This document shows, in pieces, positions 1 through 8,396 of a stretch of 37,490 nucleotides of DNA. Source of the stretch: an uncultured Agathobaculum sp. (GTDB taxonomy: Bacteria > Bacillota > Clostridia > Oscillospirales > Butyricicoccaceae); contig NZ_CALWUN010000020.1 of the NCBI RefSeq assembly GCF_944384735.1, positions 1-37,490 on the forward strand, given 5' to 3'. Made by a program: the position numbers and the translations under genes. Within the stretch, counting starts at the first letter, position 1. Every line of letters starts with the position of its first letter. The notes under the pieces are model-generated. The model was not told where the DNA came from, ran no database searches, and worked only from the letters and a program-made list of their open reading frames with translations.

Positions 1-750
1 GGCAACCCCGCGCCCCGCATCGCGGAGACCCCGGCGGGTATTCTGAACTGCGTCGGCCTGCAAAACCCGGGCATCGACCGGTTTATCGCCGAGCAGATCC
101 CCTTCCTGCGGCAGTACGACACCGCGATCATCGCAAATGTGTCGGGCAACACGGTCGAGGAATACGAGGGCATGGTCGAAAAGATCTCGGACGCGGACGT
201 CGACCTGATTGAAATGAACATCTCCTGCCCGAACGTCAAGTGCGGCGGCATGGCCTTCGGCACGCGGCCTGACATGGTCGAGGAGGTTGTGTCGGCGGCG
301 AAGAAAAAGGCCAAAAAGCCGCTGATCGTCAAACTCAGCCCCAACGTCACCGACATCACCGAGATCGCGCGCGCCGCCGAGGCCGCGGGCGCGGACGCGC
401 TCTCGCTCATCAACACGCTGCTGGGTATGCACATCAACATCGAAACGAGAAAGCCGATTCTGTCGAATATTATGGGCGGCCTGTCCGGCCCTGCCGTGTT
501 CCCGGTTGCGGTGCGCATGGTCTATCAGGTGCGCAAAGCGGTCTCCGTGCCGATTTTGGGCATGGGCGGCATCCGCACCGGCAAGGACATTGTCGAAATG
601 CTGCTCGCGGGCGCGGACGCGGTCGCGATGGGCACGGTCATGTTCGCCGACCCGACGGCGCCGGTCAAGGCGCTGCGCGAGCTGGAAGAATGGATGGACG
701 CGCACGGGGTAAAGACCATTGCCGAGCTGTCCGGCGCGGTCGAGGTGTGA
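1..750 (+). CDS. pyrD: Dihydroorotate dehydrogenase, catalytic subunit (5' end missing)
   Basis: The reading frame is open from base 1, so the first part of the gene lies outside the window. The product oxidises dihydroorotate to orotate on FMN in pyrimidine synthesis. Visible family motifs are NISCPNVKCGG, KLSPNVTDI, GGLSGPA and the C-terminal phosphate-binding GMGGIRTGKD...AGADAVAMGT. The cysteine in NISCPN is in the position expected for class 1 enzymes, and the overall sequence resembles class 1B, the NAD-linked type that works with an iron-sulphur PyrK subunit. PyrK is not in view and would be expected upstream. The stop is TGA at 748-750 and the next gene starts 4 bp later, so the two are probably cotranscribed. 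Confidence 0.93.
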   Translation, partial: GNPAPRIAETPAGILNCVGLQNPGIDRFIAEQIPFLRQYDTAIIANVSGNTVEEYEGMVEKISDADVDLIEMNISCPNVKCGGMAFGTRPDMVEEVVSAAKKKAKKPLIVKLSPNVTDITEIARAAEAAGADALSLINTLLGMHINIETRKPILSNIMGGLSGPAVFPVAVRMVYQVRKAVSVPILGMGGIRTGKDIVEMLLAGADAVAMGTVMFADPTAPVKALRELEEWMDAHGVKTIAELSGAVEV

Positions 751-754
751 GCCG

Positions 755-1915
755 ATGACCACGGTTTACCTCATTCGTCACGCCGAGGCCGAGGGCAACG
801 TCTACCGCCGCTGTCACGGGCAGTATGACAGCCTGCTCACGCCCCGTGCCTACCAGCAGCTGCCGTATCTGGCGAAACGGTTTGAAAACGTGCCGCTGGA
901 CGCGGTTTACGCGTCCGACCTGTTCCGCGCGCGCACGACGGCAAAGGCCGTCGCCGCGCCGCATGGCCTGAACGTCGAAATCCGCCCGATGCTGCGCGAG
1001 ATCGACATGGGCGACTGGGAGGACCTGCCGTGGGCTGAGCTGCCGCGCATCTGGCCGGAGGAATACGCCGTCTGGCGCGCGCGTCCGTGGGACGCGGTGC
1101 CGCCGCACGGCGAGAGCGTCATGCAGGCCGGACAGCGCATGCTGGACGGCGTGCGCCGGCTGGTCGCGGAGAACGAGGACAAGACCTTCGCCGTCGTGAC
1201 GCACGGCTCGGCCATCCGCGGCGCGCTGACCATCGCGCACGGCTTTGCGCCCGAGCAGATGGGCGAGATCGGCTGGGGCGACAACACCTGCGTTGCCAAA
1301 TTCGAGTTTGACGCGGCGGGACACATCGACGTCGTGTATGAAAACGACGCTTCGCACCTGCCCGCCGCACTTTCCACCTTTGCGTCCATCGGCTGGACGA
1401 ACAGCAAGGGCGTGCCGAACACGCCGCAGCTGTATTTCCGCCGCGCCGACCCGCTGGACGCGGACGATGCCGCGAAGATCGTCGCGTTCATGCGCGAGCT
1501 GCACCGCAACGCCTACGGCACGGACGCGGGACTCGACCCCGCGGCGCTGCTCGCGGACGTCGAGCGGGCGCAGCGCGTCAGCCCGCGCTCGTGCTGCTTC
1601 GGCTGTCTAGAGGACGAGACGCCTGCGGCGCTCGTCTACCTCAAAACGTGGTACGACGACGAGCCGGGCGTCGGTCTGGTCGGCGGGTTCTGCATCGACG
1701 CGAACTACCGCGGCTGCGGCCTGAGCGGCCAGATCCTGGGGCAGGCGATCAGCGTGTACCGCATGCTGGGCAAGGACTACTTATGCGCCCACGTCGCGTC
1801 AGGGAACGCGCGCGCGCAGGGCTTCTATCATAAATTCGCGTTCGAGCAGCGCGGCGAATACCGCGACCAAAACGGCCTGCATTACCGCATGTTCAAGCGC
1901 ATTTGCATCGATTGA
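755..1915 (+). CDS. Histidine phosphatase - GNAT acetyltransferase fusion
   Basis: A 386-residue protein made of two enzymes. Residues 1 to about 200 are a histidine phosphatase (phosphoglycerate mutase superfamily): the RHG-type motif LIRHAEAEGN near the N-terminus carries the phospho-accepting histidine and VVTHGSAIRG supplies the second. The C-terminal half, from about residue 225, is a GNAT N-acetyltransferase with the acetyl-CoA loop YRGCGLSGQ and a C-terminal GFYHKFAFE segment. ATG 755 is chosen because GAGGTG at 742-747 is well placed and the phosphatase motif begins at once; a TTG at 719 would start inside pyrD. Substrates of either half are unknown. Cotranscription with pyrD is likely but may not mean a pyrimidine role. 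Confidence 0.85.
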   Translation: MTTVYLIRHAEAEGNVYRRCHGQYDSLLTPRAYQQLPYLAKRFENVPLDAVYASDLFRARTTAKAVAAPHGLNVEIRPMLREIDMGDWEDLPWAELPRIWPEEYAVWRARPWDAVPPHGESVMQAGQRMLDGVRRLVAENEDKTFAVVTHGSAIRGALTIAHGFAPEQMGEIGWGDNTCVAKFEFDAAGHIDVVYENDASHLPAALSTFASIGWTNSKGVPNTPQLYFRRADPLDADDAAKIVAFMRELHRNAYGTDAGLDPAALLADVERAQRVSPRSCCFGCLEDETPAALVYLKTWYDDEPGVGLVGGFCIDANYRGCGLSGQILGQAISVYRMLGKDYLCAHVASGNARAQGFYHKFAFEQRGEYRDQNGLHYRMFKRICID

Positions 1916-1924
1916 CGCACTTTG

Positions 1925-1957
1925 GAAGGGCATTCTACCGCTGGTAGAGCGCCCTTC
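1925..1957 (+). terminator. Stem-loop after the phosphatase-acetyltransferase gene
   Basis: Arms GAAGGGC and GCCCTTC flank an inner TCTACC/GGTAGA stem with a two-base internal mismatch. It starts 10 bp after the stop codon. The tail is only weakly T-rich, so termination is probable rather than certain. Confidence 0.55.
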
Positions 1958-1970
1958 TTCCGTCTGTCGG

Positions 1971-1999
1971 TTGCCGTGGGGGACGCTTTCTGCTATGCT
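1971..1999 (+). promoter_or_regulatory. Sigma-A promoter of the XRE membrane regulator
   Basis: TTGCCG (1971-1976), a 17-bp spacer, and TATGCT (1994-1999) preceded by an extended TGC. The start codon at 2026 is preceded by AAGGAGGT at 2011-2018. Confidence 0.65.
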
Positions 2000-2025
2000 G
2001 AAAGCACACAAAGGAGGTGGGGTTC

Positions 2026-3315
2026 ATGGACGCAAGGAATACAGGTGCGCTCATCGCCGCACAGCGCAAGGCGCTGGGATTGACGCAGAAGCAGCTGGCC
2101 GCACGGCTGCTCGTGTCGGACAAAGCGGTCAGCAAATGGGAGGTCGGCGCGAGCTACCCCGAGGTGACGCTGCTGCCGCCGCTAGCGCAGTTGCTCGGCC
2201 TGACAGTCGACGAGCTGCTTGCGGGCGAAGCGCAGCAGCAGGAGCAGGCGGCGGACAACGCCGATGCCGCCGCGCCGCAGGACGCGCCACCGGAGGACGG
2301 CAAACCGCACGGTAAGGCCGCGGCATTCTCACCCGAGGCGTTCCTGCCGCCGCAGGACTATCTGGCCGACCGGCTGGGCAGCACGGACGACAAGCTGCTG
2401 CTCGCCGCCGCGGTGCTGATCCTCGCGGCGGCGTACTGCGGCAGGCTGATCGGGCAGGGAGTCGTGCTGCGCGATCTGGTGATCGTGGCGGTCGTCTATA
2501 TCGCGTTCCGCGTGTGGCACGGCAAGCAGTGCGGCCGCTTTGCCGCACTCGGGGCGGATACGGCGGTCAGCCGACGCCGCGCGCGCATGGCGGATATCCT
2601 GTTCGGCGTGGTGTGGCTGGTTGTGGCGCTGGCGGCGTGGCCGGGGCAGCAGGTCAAGTGGCTGCTGTACGAGTATGAACTGACCAAAATCGACCGTTAT
2701 CATGTGATTTTGGACGCGATCGACATCCATGTCACAAACGAGACGGCGTGGCTTGGGGTATACGCCCTTGCCTATGTGCCGCTGGGTCTTGCACTGGTCG
2801 GCATGTTCGCGCTGGCCTACCGCCGCATGACCAAGGAGACCCGCTTCCGGCCGCTCGCGGTCGCGCTGCCTGCGCTGCCCGCACTCATCGGCGCGGCGGC
2901 GGTCGCTGGGCAGCGGGTACAGACCGCGCTGGTGTATATGCCGGGCTATGGGGATGCGCTGTCGATGGTGAGCGAACGCTACGCGCTCAAGCAGGCGCTC
3001 CAGACCGCCGGGCAGGGCGCGCAGACTGTCGCGGCGATTGTCACCGCTGTGCTGGTGGTCGCGCTGCTGGTGCTGTGGCGTGTGACGCACGGCCGCGTGC
3101 CGATGGTGAGCGCCATCCTGCTCACGGTGTACGCGGCCATCTGGCTGCCGTCCGGCGCGCTGTGGCTGGATATCGGCTATGAGGATTTTATCAATGCGGG
3201 CGGCACGGAGGATATCACCATCCAGATGTTCGGGCTGATGATCCTGTTGGTGCTGACGGCGCTCAGCGCGGGCATCGCGCTCTTTGCCGACAGCCTGCGC
3301 CGACAAAAGGCGTAA
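2026..3315 (+). CDS. XRE-family HTH regulator with multi-spanning membrane domain
   Basis: A 429-residue protein. Residues 1-65 are a helix-turn-helix of the XRE/Cro type, with LGLTQKQLAARLLVSDKAVS followed by KWEVGASYPEV, typical of Firmicute small-molecule or stress regulators. An Ala/Gln/Pro-rich linker (about 70-105) leads to roughly eight hydrophobic segments from about residue 120 to the C-terminus, ending LLVLTALSAGIALFADSL. This is a DNA-binding domain tethered to the membrane, with no recognisable ligand domain. ATG 2026 is preferred over GTG 2017 because AAGGAGGT sits 7 bp before it. It has its own promoter and a strong terminator, so it is monocistronic. The regulon is unknown. Confidence 0.85.
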   Translation: MDARNTGALIAAQRKALGLTQKQLAARLLVSDKAVSKWEVGASYPEVTLLPPLAQLLGLTVDELLAGEAQQQEQAADNADAAAPQDAPPEDGKPHGKAAAFSPEAFLPPQDYLADRLGSTDDKLLLAAAVLILAAAYCGRLIGQGVVLRDLVIVAVVYIAFRVWHGKQCGRFAALGADTAVSRRRARMADILFGVVWLVVALAAWPGQQVKWLLYEYELTKIDRYHVILDAIDIHVTNETAWLGVYALAYVPLGLALVGMFALAYRRMTKETRFRPLAVALPALPALIGAAAVAGQRVQTALVYMPGYGDALSMVSERYALKQALQTAGQGAQTVAAIVTAVLVVALLVLWRVTHGRVPMVSAILLTVYAAIWLPSGALWLDIGYEDFINAGGTEDITIQMFGLMILLVLTALSAGIALFADSLRRQKA

Positions 3316-3323
3316 ACGGACAG

Positions 3324-3357
3324 AAAAAGGCTTGGAACCAAGGTTCCAAGCCTTTTT
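3324..3357. terminator. Bidirectional intrinsic terminator
   Basis: A perfect 16-bp stem (3324-3339 with 3342-3357, AAAAAGGCTTGGAACC and its complement) ends in T5 on either strand. It sits between two convergent genes and serves both. Confidence 0.92.
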
Positions 3358-3365
3358 CATTTCGC

Positions 3366-6086
3366 TTAGTAGATCGCTACCGTCGTACCGACCGGGATAT
3401 TGTTGTAGATCCACTTGATATCGTCCTTGTACATGCGCACGCAGCCGTGTGAGACCGGATAGCCCGCGCTGAAGTCATATTCGGTATCCGTGCCGGGATA
3501 GCACAGGCGCGAGTGGAAGGCGTAGCCCGTGCCGGGGTAGAAGCCGACGACCGGACGCACGGTATAGGTGCTGGTCGTCCAGCCGTAGGAGGACTTATAG
3601 GAAACGGTCGTCAGGCCGGTCGGCGTCGGCGTACCGGCTGCGCCCGTGCCGACGAGGAAGGACTTGATCAGCTTCCAGTTGCCCTTGGAGCCTTGGAACA
3701 CATTGACGTGCTGGTACGCACGGTTGATCCACAGCAGGTACTGGCTGTTGCTGGAATAGCCCTTGGCGTTGACCCAGATCTCCTTTTCAAAGGTTTCGTA
3801 GTCGTTGTTGATCGCGTAGGCTGCGGTGTAGTTGCCGCGGTAGGTCGAGGAGACCAGGTTCAGCACGCGGTTGACGTCGCGCTGGTAGTACCATTCGTCC
3901 GAATAGTTCTCGATCGGGACGGTCTTTTCGATGTACAGCTGCTCGGTTTCCCCTGTCGAGGGGTTGTCGTAGGTCAGCTGGAAGCCCATCGTGACCGAGG
4001 TATTCATATCCTTGGTGAAGTCAAAATAGGTGGTGATGCTGGAAAGCGTGGTCGGCGTGAGCACAAAGCTGTCGTTGCGGTAATTGTCCATTGCAACGCC
4101 GTCCTTGTACCACTGCGCTATGCATACCTTGTCCTCCGACACGCCTGCAAACGACACCTGCGTGACCAGCGAGCCGCCCGCCTTGACCTTTTCCGGCACG
4201 CCCATCTGGAGCGTCACCCCGGTCAGGCCGGGGTCGATATTTTCGATCTTGGAGTCGGACTCAAGCGTGACCTCGCAGTTGACCGCGCGGATGTCGACCG
4301 AGCCGGCCTTGCCCGTGCCGTCGACCGTCGAGCCGACGCCCGCGACCAGCAGTGTATCGGCCGCGCCGCTCATCGTCAGCTTGTTGTCCTTCGCCCCGCC
4401 GACGATGGCGACAGACTGTGCCGCGCCGTCGAGCACGATGGTGTTGCCCGTGCCGGTGATGGTCAGCGCGCTGGCCTCCATGCCGGACAGGTTGATGGTG
4501 CGGCCCGAGGCAGTGATCTCAATGTTATCGGCGGCGCCCGCATAGCTGACCGCGCCGCCCTTGCCCGCGATGACCAGCGTTTCCACTGTCGCGTCGTCAG
4601 ACAGGGTGACGGCGGCCTGACCCGCCGGGTCGAGCGCGAGCGTGGCGATCGATGCGCCGTTCTGCACAGTCATGGCGGTGTTTTCCGCGCCCTTGAGTAT
4701 CACGCGGCCGGACAGCGCCGAGCCATCGATGGTGATGGCGGGGGTATCGCCTGCAAAAATGTAATCATTGCGGCCCTGCATCTCCAGCAGGCCGATTGCG
4801 TCGGCGGCGGTGTACAGGATGCCGCCGGGCTGCGCCGTCGACGGGGTATCCGACGGGAAGGTGCCGACGATGCGCAGCAGCATCGTGACGAACTCTGCGC
4901 GCGTCAGCGACGCCTGCGGGGCAAGGGTGGTGGCGGTCGAGCCGTTGACCACGCCCGCCGCGACCAGCGCTGCGGCTGCCTGCTTCTGGCTGTCGGTCAT
5001 CTGGTCGGTGTCGGTGAAGGCGTGCAGCTCGTCCTCGGCCGCTTCCGTGCGGTCGTATACAAAGGCGCGTGCGAGCAGTTCGAACGCTTCCGCACGGGTC
5101 GAGGCCGTGTCAAAGTTGCGGCTGTCATTTTTGTCGATCAGGCCGAGGTGGATGGCCTTGCCCAGATCGTTCAGGTACCATGCGTTCCACGGCGTACCGG
5201 TCAGACCGCTGGTGCTGTCCGCCTGTTCTGCGCCGAGCGTGCGGTTCAGAATGACGATCGCTTCCGAGCGCTTGACCGCATTGTCGGGCAGCATCATGCC
5301 GTCCACACCGTTGAGCAGCCCCACGCTGACCGCACGGTTGAGCGCCTGCTCCGCCCAATGCCCGGCAATGTCCGGGAATGCCGGCGTGACCGGCTGGACG
5401 GGCGTTTCATCCTGCGGCTGGCCGGCGGTTTCGCCGGCCGGCGTCAGCGCGACGGGAAGCTCGCCCACCATGATGCGCGCGACATACAGCTTCGCCGTAT
5501 TCAGGTCGAGACCGCCGGTAATGGTCAGCAGCCCGTCGTCCCTGTCGTAAGCTGCGGCTTGGCCGACGGCCTGCCCGTCGAGCGTGACGGACAGCGCATC
5601 CTCCTCCGGCAGCACGTCGAGCGCCGCCTGTGCGTCCTCTGTCATGGTCAGCTGTATGTAGGCCGCGCTGCCATCGCCTTCGACGGCTTGTCCGGCTTCC
5701 GCAGCGGTGATGTCCGCGCTGGTCAGCTGCACCGCGCCGTCCGCGTCCGTGATGGACAGCGCATTGGGCTGCGTCAGAAAGTCGGCAAGGCCGTCCGGCG
5801 CCTCCGTGCCTGCGGGCAGCGTGACGGTCAGGCTTGTCCGGTCGTCGGACAGCGCGATGGCCGCGTCATACAGCTCCAGCTGCGCGAGCCGCCGTTCGGT
5901 CACGTTTTGCAGTCGGTCTGCCGTTTCCTCCGTCATGGTGTCCATACCGTCCGGCAACGTGACGGCAAAGGATAGTATGGTATCTGCCGCCGCTTCCGTT
6001 TCGGACACGGCGTCGCCGCCCGCCGCGAACGCGGTGCCGAGCAGCAGGACAGCAGCCAGAAGGCCGCTGAGCATGCGTTTTTTCAA
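3366..6086 (-). CDS. Secreted L,D-transpeptidase with SLH repeats and SecD-like N-terminal region
   Basis: A 906-residue exported protein. TTG 6086 is chosen because a GAGGGGG ribosome site lies 8 bp upstream and the protein then begins with a signal peptide (KKRM, hydrophobic run, AFA). Order of parts: residues about 30-225 resemble the periplasmic P1/head region of SecD (NALSITDADG...LTSADI); about 245-410 hold three SLH repeats (FPDIAGHWAEQALNRAV, a WNAWYLNDLGKAI-type unit and a TRAEFVTMLLRI unit) that would bind cell-wall polymer; about 450-620 is a Val/Thr/Gly repeat region likely forming a beta-solenoid; then an Ig-like segment; then a YkuD catalytic domain ending SHGCVRM with the nucleophile at about Cys882 and an upstream His in YAFHSR. 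It should form or modify 3-3 peptidoglycan cross-links or attach proteins to the wall. It is expressed from its own strong promoter. Confidence 0.9.
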   Translation of the reverse strand: MKKRMLSGLLAAVLLLGTAFAAGGDAVSETEAAADTILSFAVTLPDGMDTMTEETADRLQNVTERRLAQLELYDAAIALSDDRTSLTVTLPAGTEAPDGLADFLTQPNALSITDADGAVQLTSADITAAEAGQAVEGDGSAAYIQLTMTEDAQAALDVLPEEDALSVTLDGQAVGQAAAYDRDDGLLTITGGLDLNTAKLYVARIMVGELPVALTPAGETAGQPQDETPVQPVTPAFPDIAGHWAEQALNRAVSVGLLNGVDGMMLPDNAVKRSEAIVILNRTLGAEQADSTSGLTGTPWNAWYLNDLGKAIHLGLIDKNDSRNFDTASTRAEAFELLARAFVYDRTEAAEDELHAFTDTDQMTDSQKQAAAALVAAGVVNGSTATTLAPQASLTRAEFVTMLLRIVGTFPSDTPSTAQPGGILYTAADAIGLLEMQGRNDYIFAGDTPAITIDGSALSGRVILKGAENTAMTVQNGASIATLALDPAGQAAVTLSDDATVETLVIAGKGGAVSYAGAADNIEITASGRTINLSGMEASALTITGTGNTIVLDGAAQSVAIVGGAKDNKLTMSGAADTLLVAGVGSTVDGTGKAGSVDIRAVNCEVTLESDSKIENIDPGLTGVTLQMGVPEKVKAGGSLVTQVSFAGVSEDKVCIAQWYKDGVAMDNYRNDSFVLTPTTLSSITTYFDFTKDMNTSVTMGFQLTYDNPSTGETEQLYIEKTVPIENYSDEWYYQRDVNRVLNLVSSTYRGNYTAAYAINNDYETFEKEIWVNAKGYSSNSQYLLWINRAYQHVNVFQGSKGNWKLIKSFLVGTGAAGTPTPTGLTTVSYKSSYGWTTSTYTVRPVVGFYPGTGYAFHSRLCYPGTDTEYDFSAGYPVSHGCVRMYKDDIKWIYNNIPVGTTVAIY

Positions 6087-6117
6087 GGAAGATTCCCCCT
6101 CGTTCGATAATAGTTCT

Positions 6118-6147
6118 ATTGTACGGTCAACAGACAAGTATTGTCAA
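6118..6147 (-). promoter_or_regulatory. Promoter of the L,D-transpeptidase gene
   Basis: On the minus strand TTGACA (6147-6142), an 18-bp spacer and TACAAT (6123-6118). The -35 is perfect and the -10 matches five of six. It lies about 32 bp before the TTG start. Confidence 0.75.
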
Positions 6148-6234
6148 GCCAAAGCGCGGTTTCAGTTTCGATACAAAACAAAGTTTCCCATCTTTTCCCG
6201 CAATTGGGCGCGCCCTTTTGTTGCCGCACAGAGG

Positions 6235-6263
6235 TTTACAACCGCTTTGGTGCATGCTATACT
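6235..6263 (+). promoter_or_regulatory. Promoter of the zinc-ribbon/TPR membrane protein gene
   Basis: TTTACA (6235-6240), a 17-bp spacer and TATACT (6258-6263) with an extended TGC element. It diverges from the L,D-transpeptidase promoter about 90 bp away. Confidence 0.75.
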
Positions 6264-6308
6264 GATACTGGCATATTATATCGTACATGTATAGAGGAGG
6301 AACCATCC

Positions 6309-7649
6309 ATGCTTTGCAAGAACTGCGGCAGGGAGCTGCCCATTGCGGGGCAGTTCTGCCCATTCTGCGGCGCGACTGTCGAGCAGACCGGCGTGAACGA
6401 CGAAACGGCGGTGTTTACCTCGCTGCCCGAGGAGCTCAACGGGCCGATCGACCTGTCGGCGTTTGACGCCATCATGAAAGAGGACCATCACGCGGGCGGC
6501 CCGTCCGACGGTGTGACCACCGGCGACCCGCTGGCCGTCACCGACCCGCGCATGCCGCGCGCCGGCCAGATGCCGCCCATCGACGTGCCGCCCGTGCGCC
6601 GCACCACCAGTACGTCGGGCACGCCGCGCACAGGCGGGGCGCCCCGTCCGAACAGCGCGCCCCGCACCACCTATTTTTCCGAGCCTGACCCGGATGACCG
6701 CCCCTACCGCAAGCCCTCCAAGGGCAAGCGCGGTGCGGTGGTCGCCGTGGTCGTGCTGCTGGTCATCGCGCTGATTGGCGGCGGCGTCTGGTTCTTTATC
6801 AGCCGCCAGCCGGACGAAAACCTGACGACAGCAGAAAAATACTTTAACCGCGGCGATTTTGACAAGGCGCTGGAGTATTATCTGGCGGCGCAGGCCGAGG
6901 CCAAGGACCCGTCCGCACTTGACGCAACCATCCAGCTGATCGAGGATTTCCAGACTGCGCAGGGCTATGTGGACAACGCGCAGTACACCGAAGCGATCGC
7001 TTCGCTCAAGCAGCTGCAAAACCGCGTGACCGACCCGTCCTCCGCGCTGTACAGCGCGATCGAGGACCTGCTCGAACAGGCGCAGACGGCGCAGGCGGAC
7101 AGTGAGTTTGCCGCCGACATTGCCGAGGTCGAGAGTTATCTGGCTGATAAGAAGTATGACGCGGCGGCGGGCAAACTGGATTCGCTCGCCGGGGACGAGA
7201 GCCTGACGGCCGACCAGAAAAAGCAGGTCGACGCGCTGCGCGAGGAACTGACCAAGGCGCAGGAGAGCGAGCAGAAGCAGCAGGAAAACGCGGAAAAGCA
7301 GAGCGAACAGCGCAGCACGTTCTCCAGCCGAATGGATGAGCTGGAAGCCAACGACCTGCAGATCGCCTCTGCTGCGACGCAGGAGGATGAGCTTGCGCTG
7401 ACCGCCAGCTCGTTCGAGGCATGGGACAACCTGCTGGTCGAGATGTATGATTACCTGGCCACCATCCTCAACGCCGATCAGTATGCGGCTGAAGAGGAAA
7501 GCTACAAGCAGTGGGTCGACGAGCGCGACTCGGGCGCGGCCAACGCCGCCAAGGAAAGCTCGGATGAGACGGCGGGGCAGCTGGCCTCGTACAGCTTCAA
7601 GCAGAGCTATACCAAGGCGCGGTGCTACAAGCTGCTTGACCTGATGTGA
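6309..7649 (+). CDS. Zinc-ribbon, single-span membrane protein with TPR-like and coiled-coil extracellular region
   Basis: A 446-residue protein. The N-terminus carries a zinc ribbon, CKNCGRELPIAGQFCPFCG (two CxxC pairs). A disordered Pro/Arg/Thr-rich linker follows (about 60-135), then one membrane span at about 140-165 (VVAVVVLLVIALIGGGVWFF). Outside it, a TPR-like helical hairpin (TTAEKYFNRGDFDKALEYYLAAQ) leads into long Gln/Glu/Lys-rich helices that probably form a coiled coil. ATG 6309 has GAGGAGG 8 bp upstream. Proteins of this shape (cytosolic ribbon, one span, outer helical region) are common in Clostridia, but no function is established that I can name. The divergent arrangement with a cell-wall enzyme gene suggests an envelope role; that is inference only. 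Confidence 0.8.
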   Translation: MLCKNCGRELPIAGQFCPFCGATVEQTGVNDETAVFTSLPEELNGPIDLSAFDAIMKEDHHAGGPSDGVTTGDPLAVTDPRMPRAGQMPPIDVPPVRRTTSTSGTPRTGGAPRPNSAPRTTYFSEPDPDDRPYRKPSKGKRGAVVAVVVLLVIALIGGGVWFFISRQPDENLTTAEKYFNRGDFDKALEYYLAAQAEAKDPSALDATIQLIEDFQTAQGYVDNAQYTEAIASLKQLQNRVTDPSSALYSAIEDLLEQAQTAQADSEFAADIAEVESYLADKKYDAAAGKLDSLAGDESLTADQKKQVDALREELTKAQESEQKQQENAEKQSEQRSTFSSRMDELEANDLQIASAATQEDELALTASSFEAWDNLLVEMYDYLATILNADQYAAEEESYKQWVDERDSGAANAAKESSDETAGQLASYSFKQSYTKARCYKLLDLM

Positions 7650-7697
7650 CAAATACCGGCGTCCGTGCGGCCGGGCGCCGGATCGGGCGCAGCGCGC

Positions 7698-7739
7698 AAA
7701 AAAGCGGCGGAAGATGCAAGGTGCATCTTCCGCCGCTTT
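7698..7739 (-). terminator. Terminator of the carD-like gene
   Basis: A perfect 18-bp stem (7701-7718 with 7722-7739) with a 3-nt loop. On the minus strand the stem is followed by T6. It may also slow transcription arriving from the plus-strand gene that ends at 7649. Confidence 0.88.
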
Positions 7740-7769
7740 GGCCTGTCCCGAAGGGCTGCGTGCCGCGGC

Positions 7770-8282
7770 TCAAACAGTCGCGGATTTTTTCTGGTGCTGC
7801 GCGATGGTGCGCGCGATGTAGGGCTGCACCTCGTCGACCGGGATGCCGAGCGCGACCGCCAGTTCGCCGTGCAGCAGGTCTTCTGCGCGCTTGCGGTAGC
7901 GCTGGTCGATCTGGCTGATGCGGCGTCCGCTGCGGCGCGATTTGGCGTTGACCGCCTTGATCATCTGCGCCAGACGGCGGCAGTCATGGCTTTGCAGCAC
8001 CTCCTGATAGTGCTCGCTGGACATGCGCAGGCTGTGCGAGGTGAAATGATCCTCCTCGATGGCCGGGATGGCGTGGATCAGTTCTTCGGCCTGCGCGCGG
8101 GAGATGACCGGCCGTGTGAACACCGGGGAGTCGACCGGGACATAGATGGTTTCCGTACCGGAGACGGGGACAAGGGTATAGTACGGCCGCTCCTCCCCGG
8201 TCTCAAAGGGCGGCGCGCCGACCGCTTGAACCCGGCAGACGCCGCTCGTCCCGTAAACGATAAATTCTCCCGTCTGGTACAT
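7770..8282 (-). CDS. CarD-family RNA-polymerase-binding regulator
   Basis: A 170-residue protein of the CarD/CdnL/TRCF-RID family, which binds the RNA polymerase beta subunit and tunes open-complex formation at promoters. The N-terminal RID-like barrel is seen in FIVYGTSGVCRVQAVG and PYYTLVPVSG...IYVPVD; the C-terminal half is helical and basic (KAVNAKSRRSGRRISQIDQRY), as expected for the DNA-contacting region. The length is typical of the family. The start has AAGGAGGA just upstream, and it has its own promoter and terminator. Which promoters it controls cannot be told from sequence. It could equally be called a CdnL-like protein. Confidence 0.88.
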   Translation of the reverse strand: MYQTGEFIVYGTSGVCRVQAVGAPPFETGEERPYYTLVPVSGTETIYVPVDSPVFTRPVISRAQAEELIHAIPAIEEDHFTSHSLRMSSEHYQEVLQSHDCRRLAQMIKAVNAKSRRSGRRISQIDQRYRKRAEDLLHGELAVALGIPVDEVQPYIARTIAQHQKKSATV

Positions 8283-8358
8283 ATTGCTCCTCCTTGTTGT
8301 GCCCGAACACCGCGCGGCAGCGCCCCGTGCGCTGCCGCTTTGACTTCCTTATGCTTCC

Positions 8359-8387
8359 ATTATAGCACATTTTGCAGGGAAATGTAA
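8359..8387 (-). promoter_or_regulatory. Promoter of the carD-like gene
   Basis: Minus strand TTACAT (8387-8382), a 17-bp spacer and a perfect TATAAT (8364-8359) preceded by an extended TGC. It lies just beyond the end of the GNAT gene. Confidence 0.75.
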
Positions 8388-8396
8388 GGAAAAATT

